From: Phytophthora colocasiae
Taxonomy: Eukaryota; Oomycota; Peronosporomycetes; Peronosporales; Peronosporaceae
NCBI GenBank assembly: GCA_018806915.1
Contig: JAGKQI010000005.1
Coordinates: 124,001-188,000 of the forward strand
Reading direction: 5' to 3'
Length of the DNA stretch: 64,000 nucleotides
The position numbers were made by a program, and so were the translations under genes. The notes beneath the pieces are model-generated. The model made no database searches. It was not told where the DNA came from and was given only the letters and a program-made list of their open reading frames with translations. Each line of letters begins with the position of its first letter. Position 1 is the stretch's first letter. Shown here piece after piece: positions 27,047 through 37,039 of this stretch.

Positions 27047-30000
27047 GTGACATTTAGTGTCAACGCACAGGAGGGCTGTGGGCAGCTATACACTCTGGTT
27101 GATGGAGTGGACGGCAGTGCCGAAGGCAGCGTCCTGCTGGACGGACTGCCAAGTGTTGACAAGCTCCTTGAGCTAGAGGAGATGTCGTTCGCCGACTTTG
27201 GCGATGCCTTGAAGGCTGGCGAACTCGCCGAGGTGGTCATCGTTCGACCTGAAGAGGAGTTAAACTCATCGTCCCTCGTTGACGAGTCCGTCTTGGCCGA
27301 GGTCAAGAAAGCGCTGAGCGCCAGGAGTGGATCGGAGATCCTCAAGAGTCCCTCGGATCCCTTCTACTCCTTGCTGAAGGAATATGGAGACGTTGTCTCG
27401 AAGGAACCACCGAGTGGCCTGCCTCCTGACCGAGGCGTTCGTCACGAGATCGACTTAGTTCCGGGAACTAAATACTGCGTGACCCAACAGTGGCCTCTTC
27501 CTAAAGAGCAATGCGACGTCATTGACGCCTTCTTCCGTGCGAAGCACGCGGCGGGTCTCGTGCGCGAGAGCAAGTCTCCGCACTCCGCGCCAACGTTCTG
27601 TGTCAGAAAGCCGAATGGCAAGTGGCGTATCGTTCACGCTTTTAACAAGCTCAACGCTGCCACGATTCCGGCGCAGACGCCGATTCCTAGGAAAGACGTT
27701 CATCAGAACAACATGGTGGGTTGCACCATGTACAGTGCGCTCGACTTAGTCGATGGCTACTATCAGCTGCTCATGCGAGCCAGTGATATTCCACTTACAG
27801 CGGTGAGCACCCCGAGCGGTATGCTCTGGGAGTGGCTCGTCATGCCCCAAGGGCTCTCGAACGCGCCCGCAACGTTCAATCGTCTAGTGACGCAGCTGTT
27901 CAGGCCCCTACGGGCATTCGCACAAACGTACTTTGACGACGTGTTCGTCCACAGTCAGGCCGAACACGGCAAGACTGACGTTGAGGTGCACGTGGAACAC
28001 GTGAGAGCTGTGCTCGAGTGCATGCGCACGAACAAGCTGTACGCCAACGCAGACAAGTGCGTCTTTGGCGCGGAAGAAATCCCCTTCCTAGGGTGCTTCA
28101 TTGGGAAGCATGGCCTTCGTGCTGATCCAGCGAAGGTCAAGGCCATTGTGGATTGGCCGGTTCCCTTGAACCAGAAGGACTTGCGTAAGTGGCTGGGTTT
28201 GGCCAACTACTTGCACAAGTACAGCGAGAACTACGCTGAGTTGGCTCGGCCACTGACGGATCTCCTTAAGAAGGATGCCGAGTGGGTATGGCGTACCGAG
28301 CACGAGAATGCGTTCACTTGTATCAAGGATAGCCTGCTTCAGGCACCGATACTGGCGCTGCCAGACCCCGCTCGTCCGTTTATTGTCGTCTGTGACGCCT
28401 CGGACTTTGCCATCGGCAGTGCTTTGCTACAAGCGGACGCCGAAGGGCGCGAACGCGTCATTGCGTTTGAGTCGCGACAGCTCAAGGCTGCTGAGAAGAA
28501 CTATCCAGTTCATGACAAGGAGCTACTTGCGATGAAGTACGCTCTCGTCAAATTCAGGGTTCACCTGCTCGGCTCCAAGCCGTTTGTGATCTACACGGAT
28601 CATGCGTCACTACGCACAGCGACGCAGTCGCCTCACCTCTCGCAGAGGATGGCCCGATGGCTCTCCTTCTTTGCGGAGTATAACTTCGAGGTGAAGTACA
28701 AGCCTGGCAGGCAGAACGTCCTCGCTGACGCGTTATCACGTCGCCCGGACTATAAGTTATCTCATGTCACCTCGGTGACGTCGTCCGTGACGGACATGGT
28801 TCGAGCAGCGTACGCTCAGGACGACTCATGTGTCGCGCTGCTTCAAGCTCTAGGGAGCGATGAGTTTTAGGACTCAAAAGTGACTCTGTCACGACGCCTA
28901 AAGGCGAGACTCCAACGCTATAGCCTGGAAGGCGGTCTGCTGTACTACAGCACGGGTCAGGATGACCCACCACGTGTGGTGGTTCCTCACGATGAGGACC
29001 TGAAGTATCGCGCCCTCTATGAGGCCCACGACACGCCAACAAGCGGCCACCTCGGTCGCGAGAAGACCTACGGCTCAGTGAGCTCCATGTACTGGTGGCC
29101 GAAGATGTACAAGTGGGTCAGCACATATGTGCACACGTGCGAGACGTGTCAGCGGGTTAAACCCTCCCCGCATGCGGCAGCGCCTTTGGCGAGCTTGCCT
29201 GTACCCTCTGGGTGTTGGTAGTCCATGAGTATGGACTTTGTGTTTGGCCTGCCGAAGGACTCGGCAGGCAACACGGGCGTGGTGGTCTTTGTTGACCGTC
29301 TGAGCAAGATGGCTCACCTAGCGGCTGTGCCGGACACCGTCAGTGGCGCTGGTACAGCGACGATCGTTATCGATCGGGTCTTCCGCCAGCATGGGCTGCC
29401 AGAGACCATTGTCTCGGATCGAGACCCCCGTTTCACGGGTCACTTCTGGGCGTCCGTCTTTAAGGTGCTTGGCACTCGACTGGACATGTCCACGGCGGAT
29501 CATCCGCAGACCGATGGTCAGACTGAGCGCGTGAATCGCGTCCTGGAGGACATCCTCCGCAGCGTATGCGCTGAAACGCCGAAGCGTTGGAGCGCTATGC
29601 TCCCTCTCGTTGAGTTCTCAATGAACAACGCGGTGCATGCCTCGACAGGCTTCACCCCGTTCTACGTGAACGGCCTTGCGCATCCGTGCGTCCGGCTCAC
29701 TCCGCCACACGGTAGCCTTGGGCTTGGTGGGGGAGAGGCTCTGCCGTCGCTCGACTCCGAGCTTGCTGATGTCAGCCCTCTTGCTGTTCGTAAACAAGTC
29801 GATGACTTCCTCTCGACGAGATTGAGCGTCTTACGACGTGTGCGTGACGCGATGGCTGAAAGTCAAGATGTTCAAAAGGAACAAGCTGATGCAAAAGGCA
29901 GAGGCAATGTGTGGGAATTCAAGGTCGGTGACCAAGTTTTATTAAACGCTAAGAACCTACCTACACATGCAGTGTCGGCCGTCTTTAAGACGAAATTGCG

Positions 30001-30736
30001 TCTGCGCTTCATCGGACCGTTCACGGTCGTGGCCAAGAAGGGCCTGGCATACACGCTGGACTTGCCGAAGCGGATGCGAACACATCCTGTGTTCTACGTC
30101 GGCTTACTCAAGCCATATCGGGACCCCGCGGGGGTGAGCGCGGAGGCGCTAGCGCCGAAGGCACACGCGCAGGCTGCGTCCTCTGCAGCAGCATCGCCAC
30201 CTGACCCCGCAGCTCAGCGAGCTGAAGCTCCTGCTGGTGCAGGCGAGCAGTCAGGGACTGAGGCCCTTCGAGCCAAGCCACCCGGCTTTCAATTTCCTTT
30301 ATGTCATGAGCGAGACGGGCATGCGAATGCCAAACGCTCTCCATGTTCCCCTGAAGAGACTGAGTCTGACTCTGGAGAGTACCGATCGAGCGATCGAGTT
30401 GATACCAGGCGCGCTGCGACAAATAGCTCTCATCATACTCATCGAGTATTGCGTCCCGCAGTGAATCGGCCTCCTCCGCCGTTGCTCGATGAGCATTACC
30501 ACGTGGAGCGCCTGATGACGCGGCGTCGCCACCGTAGTCAAAACCAGTATCTGGTGAAGTGGCGTGGGTATCCTCATTCCCAAAACTCGTGGGAGTTTGA
30601 AGGGCCCCTGAGGCAGGACTGCCCTGACGTCGTGAACGCTTTTGATCGCGAAGACCGGAGGCGCCCGAAGGGCTCGAGGTCGACCACTCGGTCGACACTC
30701 GCTTCTCACCACTATTGTGAGAAGCTGACCTGCTAG
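27047..30736 (+). pseudogene. pol: Pol of gypsy B: RT, RNase H, integrase, chromodomain
   Basis: This is one continuous frame interrupted only by TAG 28868-28870 and TAG 29219-29221. Gypsy A has CAG (Gln) at the second site (CWQSMSMDF), so a C-to-T change explains it. Domains: RT (HSAPTFCVRKPNGKWR, catalytic YFDD about 27930); RNase H (VVCDASDFAIG, DKELLAMKYAL, YTDHASLRT); integrase HHCC finger (HDTPTSGH ... CETCQRVK) and D-D-E (MDFVFG, VSDRDPRF, QTDGQTERVNR); GPF tail (RFIGPFTVVAKKGLAYTLD); then a long Ala/Pro/Ser linker and a chromodomain (YHVERLMTRRR, YLVKWRGYPHSQNSWEFEG). Integrase and chromodomain are fused here. The last 629 bases lie opposite the antisense ORF. Confidence 0.92.
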
Positions 30737-31973
30737 CAGCCGAGCTCAGGCTCTGGTCCGTGGCTGGCACAGCCAGTGATTCTCCTTCGGAGACTGGAGG
30801 AGCGTCCTGCGAAGCAGGGATAGTGGCCTGAGAGGCGGGAGCCACTGCCGTCGTGTGACGAGAAAAGCGGCCGGGCCGCACGCGTAGCTTCGCGTATTGG
30901 AAGAGCAGACCTCGGGCGAGGCGGACGTCCACCTCGGAGCAGCTCTCCATGAGCCGATCGAACGACGCGAGCTTCCGTGAAGCTTCGGCCCAAGTGGCCA
31001 CATGGAACATATAGTTCCTGGCCGTCTCTCCGGTCTGGAGTAGGAGCGGATACGTCCTCATCTGAGGCACAGACTCGCGTCGTCGTTGCTTATCCAAGCG
31101 TTGCCGATACTCGGCGAGTGTGCATACCTGCGGGGTCAGGAAACGCTCATGGAGCCCTTGCCGCTGCTGGTTCCCAGCCGCCGTGCGAGGTGCAGCGCCT
31201 ATGGCGTATCCGTGCAGGTTTGCCTGCGCCATTAACTGTTTCACCTGCTCGGCAGGGTCACGAGGCTCGAAGCCGTAGTCGCGTCGCGACGAAGTCCCCA
31301 CGATGTCCCGTAGGACCGGTCGACGTGACTCTGGAGCACCGCTCATAGAGGCCTCCTGTGCATCATCCAGAGGGTTGGTGATCGCGTCTTCGACGCTCCC
31401 GGGTGTCTCATCACGAGCAGGAAGTGGCGGAGCGTTGCGCAACGCGTTGAGCACGAGGCTCGAAGGTCCCTCCGGGAATGGATTGGGCTGATGCAGCTGC
31501 CGAGGAAGCGTGTACCGACGCGGATCACGGGGAGAGCGCAGCTCAGATCGAGTCGTCCGAGAGCTCGCAGGAGCAGGAGACGCAGGGGCATCGCCCTGTT
31601 CGGACTCCTCATAGTCCACTTCGACCTCGCCGTCCTCAGCAGGAGAGCGACGTGGGTCGCGCGTCGGCGACGCTATCGAGTACTCGAACGGCGAGCCACC
31701 GCTACCACTTGTAGTCGGGCTGCCCTTGAACATCGCTCCGTAGCGAAGGCGAGACGCCGCGAAATATTCCGAAGCGGAGAGCGTAAGAGGAGCCGGGGGC
31801 TCAGGCAGGAAAGCGCAGAGGCGCTGAGGCGGAGACGCCAGGACACGGGACACCCGAGGAGCGGTAGGGTCGCTGGGGAGAATTGGAGAATGTGCTCGTT
31901 GAGCCAGCGCGCACACGCACTCTCGTCGAGAGATTTCCTTTATCGGAAAGTTGCCGATGACAGGCCTTGACAA
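30108..31973 (-). CDS. Antisense ORF of gypsy B
   Basis: The frame is open for 621 codons; the first ATG is at 31733 (MFKGSPTTSG), giving 541 residues, and the codons before it start with TTG. Layout: Ser/Gly N-terminus, acidic EDGEVEVDYEESEQ, Arg/Pro-rich segment, helical centre (LTPQVCTLAEYRQRLDKQRR ... ASFDRLMESCSEVDVRLARG), Ser/Pro-rich hinge with DQKRSRRQ, and a C-terminal coiled coil (LEGPQSLTARLHQQELQLAE) ending Pro-rich. It begins about 300 bases inside the 3' LTR and ends opposite the integrase-chromodomain linker. It is uninterrupted, whereas sense gag and pol of this copy are broken. The B0 copy matches it residue for residue over most of its length. No family is recognised. Confidence 0.75.
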   Translation of the reverse strand: MSRPVIGNFPIKEISRRECVCALAQRAHSPILPSDPTAPRVSRVLASPPQRLCAFLPEPPAPLTLSASEYFAASRLRYGAMFKGSPTTSGSGGSPFEYSIASPTRDPRRSPAEDGEVEVDYEESEQGDAPASPAPASSRTTRSELRSPRDPRRYTLPRQLHQPNPFPEGPSSLVLNALRNAPPLPARDETPGSVEDAITNPLDDAQEASMSGAPESRRPVLRDIVGTSSRRDYGFEPRDPAEQVKQLMAQANLHGYAIGAAPRTAAGNQQRQGLHERFLTPQVCTLAEYRQRLDKQRRRESVPQMRTYPLLLQTGETARNYMFHVATWAEASRKLASFDRLMESCSEVDVRLARGLLFQYAKLRVRPGRFSRHTTAVAPASQATIPASQDAPPVSEGESLAVPATDQSLSSAASRSASHNSGEKRVSTEWSTSSPSGASGLRDQKRSRRQGSPASGALQTPTSFGNEDTHATSPDTGFDYGGDAASSGAPRGNAHRATAEEADSLRDAILDEYDESYLSQRAWYQLDRSIGTLQSQTQSLQGNMESVWHSHARLAHDIKEIESRVAWLEGPQSLTARLHQQELQLAELRGQVAMLLQRTQPARVPSALAPPRSPPRGPDMA

Positions 31974-32028
31974 GGCAGTTATGCCTGCAGTTGTAGATAC
32001 CGCGTATCCACGGTTTGGTGGGGGAGGG

Positions 32029-32455
32029 TGTAACGGGGTTACACGGCGCTGCGCGCCTTGGCTACACTTGGTGTGGTATATACACCGGCCAGGTCACACG
32101 TCATAGATCGGTGTATGACACATCGTATCTCACACGTCACATGTACCCATGTGAGGGGTGTGTGTGTGTGTGTGTGTGGCTGAGAGCCACACATTGCATT
32201 TTGATTAGGATTTAGTATGCTAGATACTAAATCCATTACATTTAGGACTAGGGCAATAAAAGTCAATATAATTCAGTTTGCATCTTACATAATTAGTATT
32301 AGTTGCTTTATTATATGGACACTGGTTGTGTGAGTCCCGTATTTAGTGGACTACTTGGTTCTTGTATAGAACCGAAGGCTAGTGCCTTGCAAGCAGAACT
32401 CTACGAGTCAACTAAACTTCCTCTGTGCCGTGCACACCTACGCAGCCCCGCTGCA
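32029..32455 (+). repeat. 3' LTR of gypsy B
   Basis: It runs TGTAACGGGG ... GCTGCA, preceded by the polypurine tract GGTGGGGGAGGG. It contains a TG microsatellite (about 32159-32178) where the 5' LTR has a G-run. It is followed by TGGTT, the target repeat, and then R1. Confidence 0.88.
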
Positions 32456-32538
32456 TGGTTCACTAGTGCAATAGCCATTGATTGCCTATTATTATTTGTT
32501 GCAACTAAAGCATATCAATCGTCTCGTTGTTGCATGCA

Positions 32539-33388
32539 TTACAATTTTATCATCCCAATGGTGGATCTTCTCGTTATCTTAATGTGGTTCTGCTGTACTA
32601 TTTGCTCGTTTCGAAACAGCTTCATGAAATTCATGCGCTCGAGATCGCAGTTGAAGCGCCGTTCAGTGATAGTACATATATCATCGATAGTATGCAGGAG
32701 ATCCAGGTTTCCGTTTGCCACGAGTTTACCATTCAAACAGTCGTCATCACCGTCACTGTCAATCAGAATTGGACATTGCTGGCTCCCAAACAGCAGGCCG
32801 TCTTTGGTGTCGTCTAGAGTGTCCAGCGAGGCTTCAACAACCTCGCTTTTGGTTGCGCACACATTCGCAAGTGTTGTATGGTTGTGATCGTCGCAAACTC
32901 CATCGTATCTTGGGTTTCGTAGTCACGATTGCAGGAAAAGGTGTCAAATGAGTTGACTGCTTTGGGTACAGCGCTATGTACCCGACGAGATGGTTGCGAC
33001 GGACGAAGCGGCTGGCCCACGACAACCGAGCCTTTGGTGTTTTGGCCGCTTCGACGGCAATCGATCGAACAGAGTGTTCGATAATGTCTTTCTTCGTCAT
33101 CTTATAGTCTTCTTGATACCTTTGGCGCACAAGTTGCGCAACGGAGACTTTAAGTTGCTTGGTCAGGGCCGGGTTTCCAGGGATTGTCGCACGCTTCGAA
33201 TCTGGATCGGCGTCTGTGGAGAAAAGTTCTTCTTCAATATGCCCACACAACGTAGCGCGAGGGGTGTTGAGTTTTAAAGCCCAATCTTCCACTGACCACT
33301 TTGCGATATTTAATGCCGATGCATTCTTCTTCTGCTCCTTCATAGCAATCAGGATTTCGATTCGCTCAGAGATGGTGTGCGGCATCAT
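32539..33388 (-). pseudogene. R1 HTH gene, most complete copy
   Basis: From ATG 33388 (two Met in a row) 184 codons are open to 32834. The first part (ISERIEILIAMKEQKKNASA; then WALKLNTPRATLCGHIEEE) looks like a DNA-binding helix-turn-helix. A second segment (RYQEDYKMTKKDIIEH ... SWASRFVRRNHLVGY) resembles the second helical domain of CENP-B/pogo-type proteins. Downstream a different frame (32862 to 32539: SEVVEASLDTLDDTKDGLLF, ILIDSDGDDDC) keeps coding character, so a shift near 32850 probably broke a longer protein of about 300 residues. No catalytic domain is visible. It is divergently paired with the R1 plus-strand gene. Confidence 0.5.
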
Positions 33389-33725
33389 GAATGGTTGGAA
33401 GACCGAACCAATGGGAGGAAGCGTTGACTCGTTTAGATGTTTGTACTTCAGGAATGACCATATATTCTCGACTTTATCGATAATTAAAATTTATGAAAAT
33501 TACTAGAAGTTTGTATAGACAAAAACATGGTTTTGTCGAAAAGTAGCCTTGAAACATATGTTTTTATAATATATTGGGAATCAGCGTAGTTGATTTGGGT
33601 GGGGTAGGTCAAGGTCGCATGTCTATAGATAGTCCAGGGTAGGATATATGGACAGGGCTAGTGTATACCTGTGAGACTTTTCAAAATATTGTTATAAACG
33701 GAACAGCACTTGTAAGCAGAAGCGT

Positions 33726-34719
33726 ATGTTCCCCATACCGTGCCAAGCTCCATCGGCAACCTACCGTGCCAAGCTCCATCGGCAACCTCACCGCGTCGGG
33801 CAAGAAATCTGTCACTCTCCCAACGTGCAGTTGGCAGTGGTCAACCTTATCCGTGCGTCACTGAAAATCAAGAAGCGACCTCGTCTTTCGTCACCTCCTG
33901 CACGGCATCCATCCGCGAACTGCCACAATACTTTCGCCCCGAAGGCTGCTATAGATCCCGACGTTGTCTACAACATTCGGAAGCTGATTGATCGGCACGG
34001 ACCCCCCCCCCACACACACACACGTGTCCTATCTTGTGGAATCGGATGTCAAGCCATGTCAGTTGAGCTGGGAGTGGCCGGAAAACCTGACAGGCGTCTT
34101 CTGGGGCATCGACCAAGTGAATAAGTGCGGCAGCTCCCTGTCGTTCAACACATTTTATGGAACGACGTATCGTGGCGCAGCATACTCGGAGGAGAGTCTT
34201 TGCTTCCTCTTCGCGTCCCAAGGCGCATGTTTCGGACTAGGGCGTTTAGAACTGGTCAACCGTGACCACTGGAGCAGGTTCTGCGCCGAGCAGAAAAACG
34301 ATTTTCCTGACGGTGTATTGACACGAGACATCGACGCCTTCTTCAAGTTCCTTCGTCGGGATGACGTTCATTTGGACTACGTTGAGTTGTTCAAGAAGCA
34401 GCTGAACCAGTCCGTACCGTCCATTACAAAGCTTGAAGAAATCGCTCTGGCGTTGACACCTGGCTACTACATCGCTCATATCGCACATGACGTCATCGAA
34501 CACTGTGTCACATTGGTTGCGCGCGGCCTGAATCAACCACCGTTGATCATCGACGGCTTCACCGAATCCCAAGACCATCCGTGTTATTTGGAGCCGCTTA
34601 ACCATGTGGAGTACGTGACGAAGGTGCATGCTCTTTATCGTATTGCCCCATCGCCTCTCAAGCGCTCGAACAAAACGAAGAAGAATAAGAAGAACAGAAA
34701 GGAGATACGCCATAGTTGA
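33726..34719 (+). CDS. R1 plus-strand gene, copy 2
   Basis: The main frame (33988-34719) encodes about 240 residues with a hydrophobic/aromatic core (SYLVESDVKPCQLSWEWPEN, LTGVFWGIDQVNKCGSSLSF), GACFGLGRLELVNRDHWSRF, and GYYIAHIAHDVIEHCVTL followed by LIIDGF, with a basic tail (KRSNKTKKNKKNRK) that could be nuclear. The HC...D arrangement recalls papain-like or OTU-like folds, but no complete catalytic set can be assigned. The upstream 80 codons (DPDVVYNIRKLIDRHG) are in another frame, and the switch falls at a C-run/CA-run (34002-34022), a slippage-prone site. Function unknown. Confidence 0.5.
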
Positions 34720-34816
34720 ATTTAGGGAAGACATGGTTCACTAATGCAATAGCCATTGATTCCCTATTATTATTTGTTGCAACTAAAGCATATCAATCGT
34801 CTCGTTGTTGCATGCA

Positions 34817-35388
34817 TTACAATTTTATCATCCCAATGGTGGATCTTCTCGTTATCTTAATGTGGTTCTGCTGTACTATTTGCTCGTTTCGAAACAGCTT
34901 CATGAAATTCATGCGCTCGAGATCGCAGTTGAAGCGCCGTTCAGTGATAGTACATATATCATCGATAGTATGCAGGAGATCCAGGTTTCCGTTTGCCACG
35001 AGTTTACCATTCAAACAGTCGTCATCACCGTCACTGTCAATCAGAATTGGACATTGCTGGCTCCCAAACAGCAGGCCGTCTTTGGTGTCGTCTAGAGTGT
35101 CCAGCGAGGCTTCAACAACCTCGCTTTTGGTTGCGCACACATTCGCAAGTGTTGTATGGTTGTGATCGTCGCAAACTCCATCGTATCTTGGGTTTCGTAG
35201 TCACGATTGCAGGAAAAGGTGTCAAATGAGTTGACTGCTTTGGGTACAGCGCTATGTACCCGACGAGATGGTTGCGACGGACGAAGCGGCTGGCCCACGA
35301 CAACCGAGCCTTTGGTGTTTTGGCCGCTTCGATCGAACAGAGTGTTCGATAATGTCTTTCTTCGTCATCTTATAGTCTTCTTGATACC
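34817..35388 (-). pseudogene. R1 HTH gene, copy split by gypsy D, tail part
   Basis: This is nearly identical to 32539-33120. Its head lies on the far side of gypsy D at 52746-53009, so D inserted in the coding region. Confidence 0.65.
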
Positions 35389-35392
35389 TTCG

Positions 35393-36927
35393 TGTGAAGC
35401 TGTGACTCTGCAAATTTTCTATGGACTGCCGGTTCCCAGAGCCAGAGCGGCATTGACGATATTACTGGTCCAAATGATTTCAGGGTTAAGGCACAATTGT
35501 GGGTGCCAAGGGACAAGGGCAAGCCTGGGAAGGGGTTGCCGACTCCAAAAGATGGAAACGACTTGAAAAGATCCTGACATACTCCGGAAGATGCACTCCA
35601 GATGATTCGAACACCGAAACCAAGTGACTGTTCGGTAACGCCATGACCAAGGGGTTTTATTTTTGGAGTATATGCGAGACCCAAATTATCAAGTCGAAGG
35701 TTCGAAGTGGAGGTTAACGTTTGACTATCGGAGACTGTCTGGTTTGTACCCAGTATCCTGGTTGAGTCTCGGGTATACTCAAGGCCATATATTTCCGACC
35801 GACCAAGACGACCGACGATGATGTGTCCGGAGCCAGCTGGAATTCTTCCGTGTTCTTTGACTCTATGGTATTCTACTGAAACGCAAGCCTCTTCCTGATG
35901 AGACGCCCCTACTACATAGTGAAACCAAGTATATTTTTGCATGTTTAGCTAGTGCTAGCTATTATACATTAAAGAGAGTTCAATTTGCCACCAAGGGCGC
36001 AAGTGCAAAGTCTTGGAAGGTGTTCCCAAGACACACTGTGAGGAGCCGTGGACCAGCCTCGAGAAGAGGGCTTCACGTGTAGCCGAACAAGCGTCAGGCC
36101 GCGTCGACAAGCGTCACCGCCGCGTGAATCTCCGCCAGGGTAAGACCAAGTTGGAAAGGTGATCCGGGCGGCGTATCCCGGGCGTGACCCCTTCCATTTC
36201 ATATTCCAGTTGATACTTTCGGGTATTATTTCATATTATAACTGCGTTTTGGGAGGTTAGTGGTAGTCACCCCTAAAATTGATTGATTTGACTGCTTGTG
36301 TGTTTGGACTGTATTGGTTGTGTGTGTTCTTAAATACTACATAGTATTTTGGACATATATATTGGATTCTATTCTTCTGGAGATTCCTAGTGAATCTATC
36401 AGAAGTGGTGCGCTGTTTAAAGAGCCCCGGAACTGTGCCAGTGTTCCGGACTTTGCTCTAGTCGTACTGGCATTTGGAGTGCCCACCGCTCGAGGGCCGA
36501 AAAGAATAAGAAGCGGTTGTATATTTTGGCTTAACTCTCTTGTATATTTGGTTAACTGTTGGAGGGAAAGTACTTTGCTCATAAGTGCTTACCCATTTTC
36601 GGACTAATTAACCACCGTTTGGGAAGTGTTTATTTGGTTAGCACTCTCCGTCCGGATCTAGTTCTACAATCTTTTGGAGATAACACTTTCGGTGCAGACT
36701 CCTCGCGTTCGAAGACAAACGACACCTACGAGGGTAGTCACAAGGTCACACGCCAAGCCACTTTCCGGACACTCATTTGGACACCGGAAGGTGGTGCTGA
36801 CTCACTCCAACTGGACACCTGACTACTAACTCTCTTTTGGAGTTTTTAGTGTCTGGGTAGTTCCTTTTGGACGGCACGCTATACGCAACCCCCTGGGCGG
36901 TCAAAAGTGTTCACCCACTTCGCCACA
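35393..36927 (+). repeat. 5' LTR of gypsy D
   Basis: TGTGAAGCTG ... CTTCGCCACA, 1535 bases. An AT-rich ACATATATATTGG block (about 36353-36365) could serve as TATA region. ORFs inside it are short and not supported. Confidence 0.9.
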
Positions 36928-36929
36928 GC

Positions 36930-36957
36930 TGGTGCGCGTGCCCGGATTCGAACCGAG
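36930..36957 (+). other. Primer-binding site of gypsy D with T-loop match
   Basis: TGGTGCGCGTGCCCGGAT continues as TCGAACCGAGG. Its complement is a tRNA 3' end: CCA, discriminator A, acceptor strand CACGCGC and a T-arm with the invariant GGTTCGAATCC. The extended 28-29 base complementarity is unusual; C1 and C2 keep only the first 18 bases. Confidence 0.85.
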
Positions 36958-37039
36958 GATATCACCGAGTTATCTTTTTATATTTTGTTGATTAGTTTTG
37001 GGGGATTGATTGCTTGCTAACTTTCCAAGTGTGGTTGTT

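Larger units (their letters stand above)
18107..32455 (+). mobile_element. Gypsy B, chromodomain Ty3/gypsy element with antisense ORF
   Basis: After undoing the inversion of 18107-21342 the order is 5' LTR, PBS, gag (with Tc1), pro, repeat-rich linker (with hAT), RT-RNase H-integrase-chromodomain, antisense ORF, 3' LTR. Without its passengers it would be about 8.4 kb. It sits in R1 copy 1: the target before insertion is still seen at 34727-34735. Pol has only two stop codons. Confidence 0.88.
33124..35392 (+). repeat. R1 repeat, copy 2 (about 2.27 kb)
   Basis: This is a full unit lying head-to-tail after copy 1. 32457-33123 repeats as 34732-35388 (one 8-base difference near 33055 versus 35333), and 17047-18106 repeats as 33147-34207. 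The end of copy 2 ran directly into copy 3 (52746) before gypsy D inserted. Confidence 0.85.

Noticed and set aside
32159..32178. TG repeat as a functional element
   Set aside because: An ordinary microsatellite within the LTR; the sister LTR has a G-run in its place.
36930..36957. A possible tRNA gene fragment
   Set aside because: Only the complement of the 3' end is present and it sits exactly two bases after the LTR, so it is a primer-binding site.
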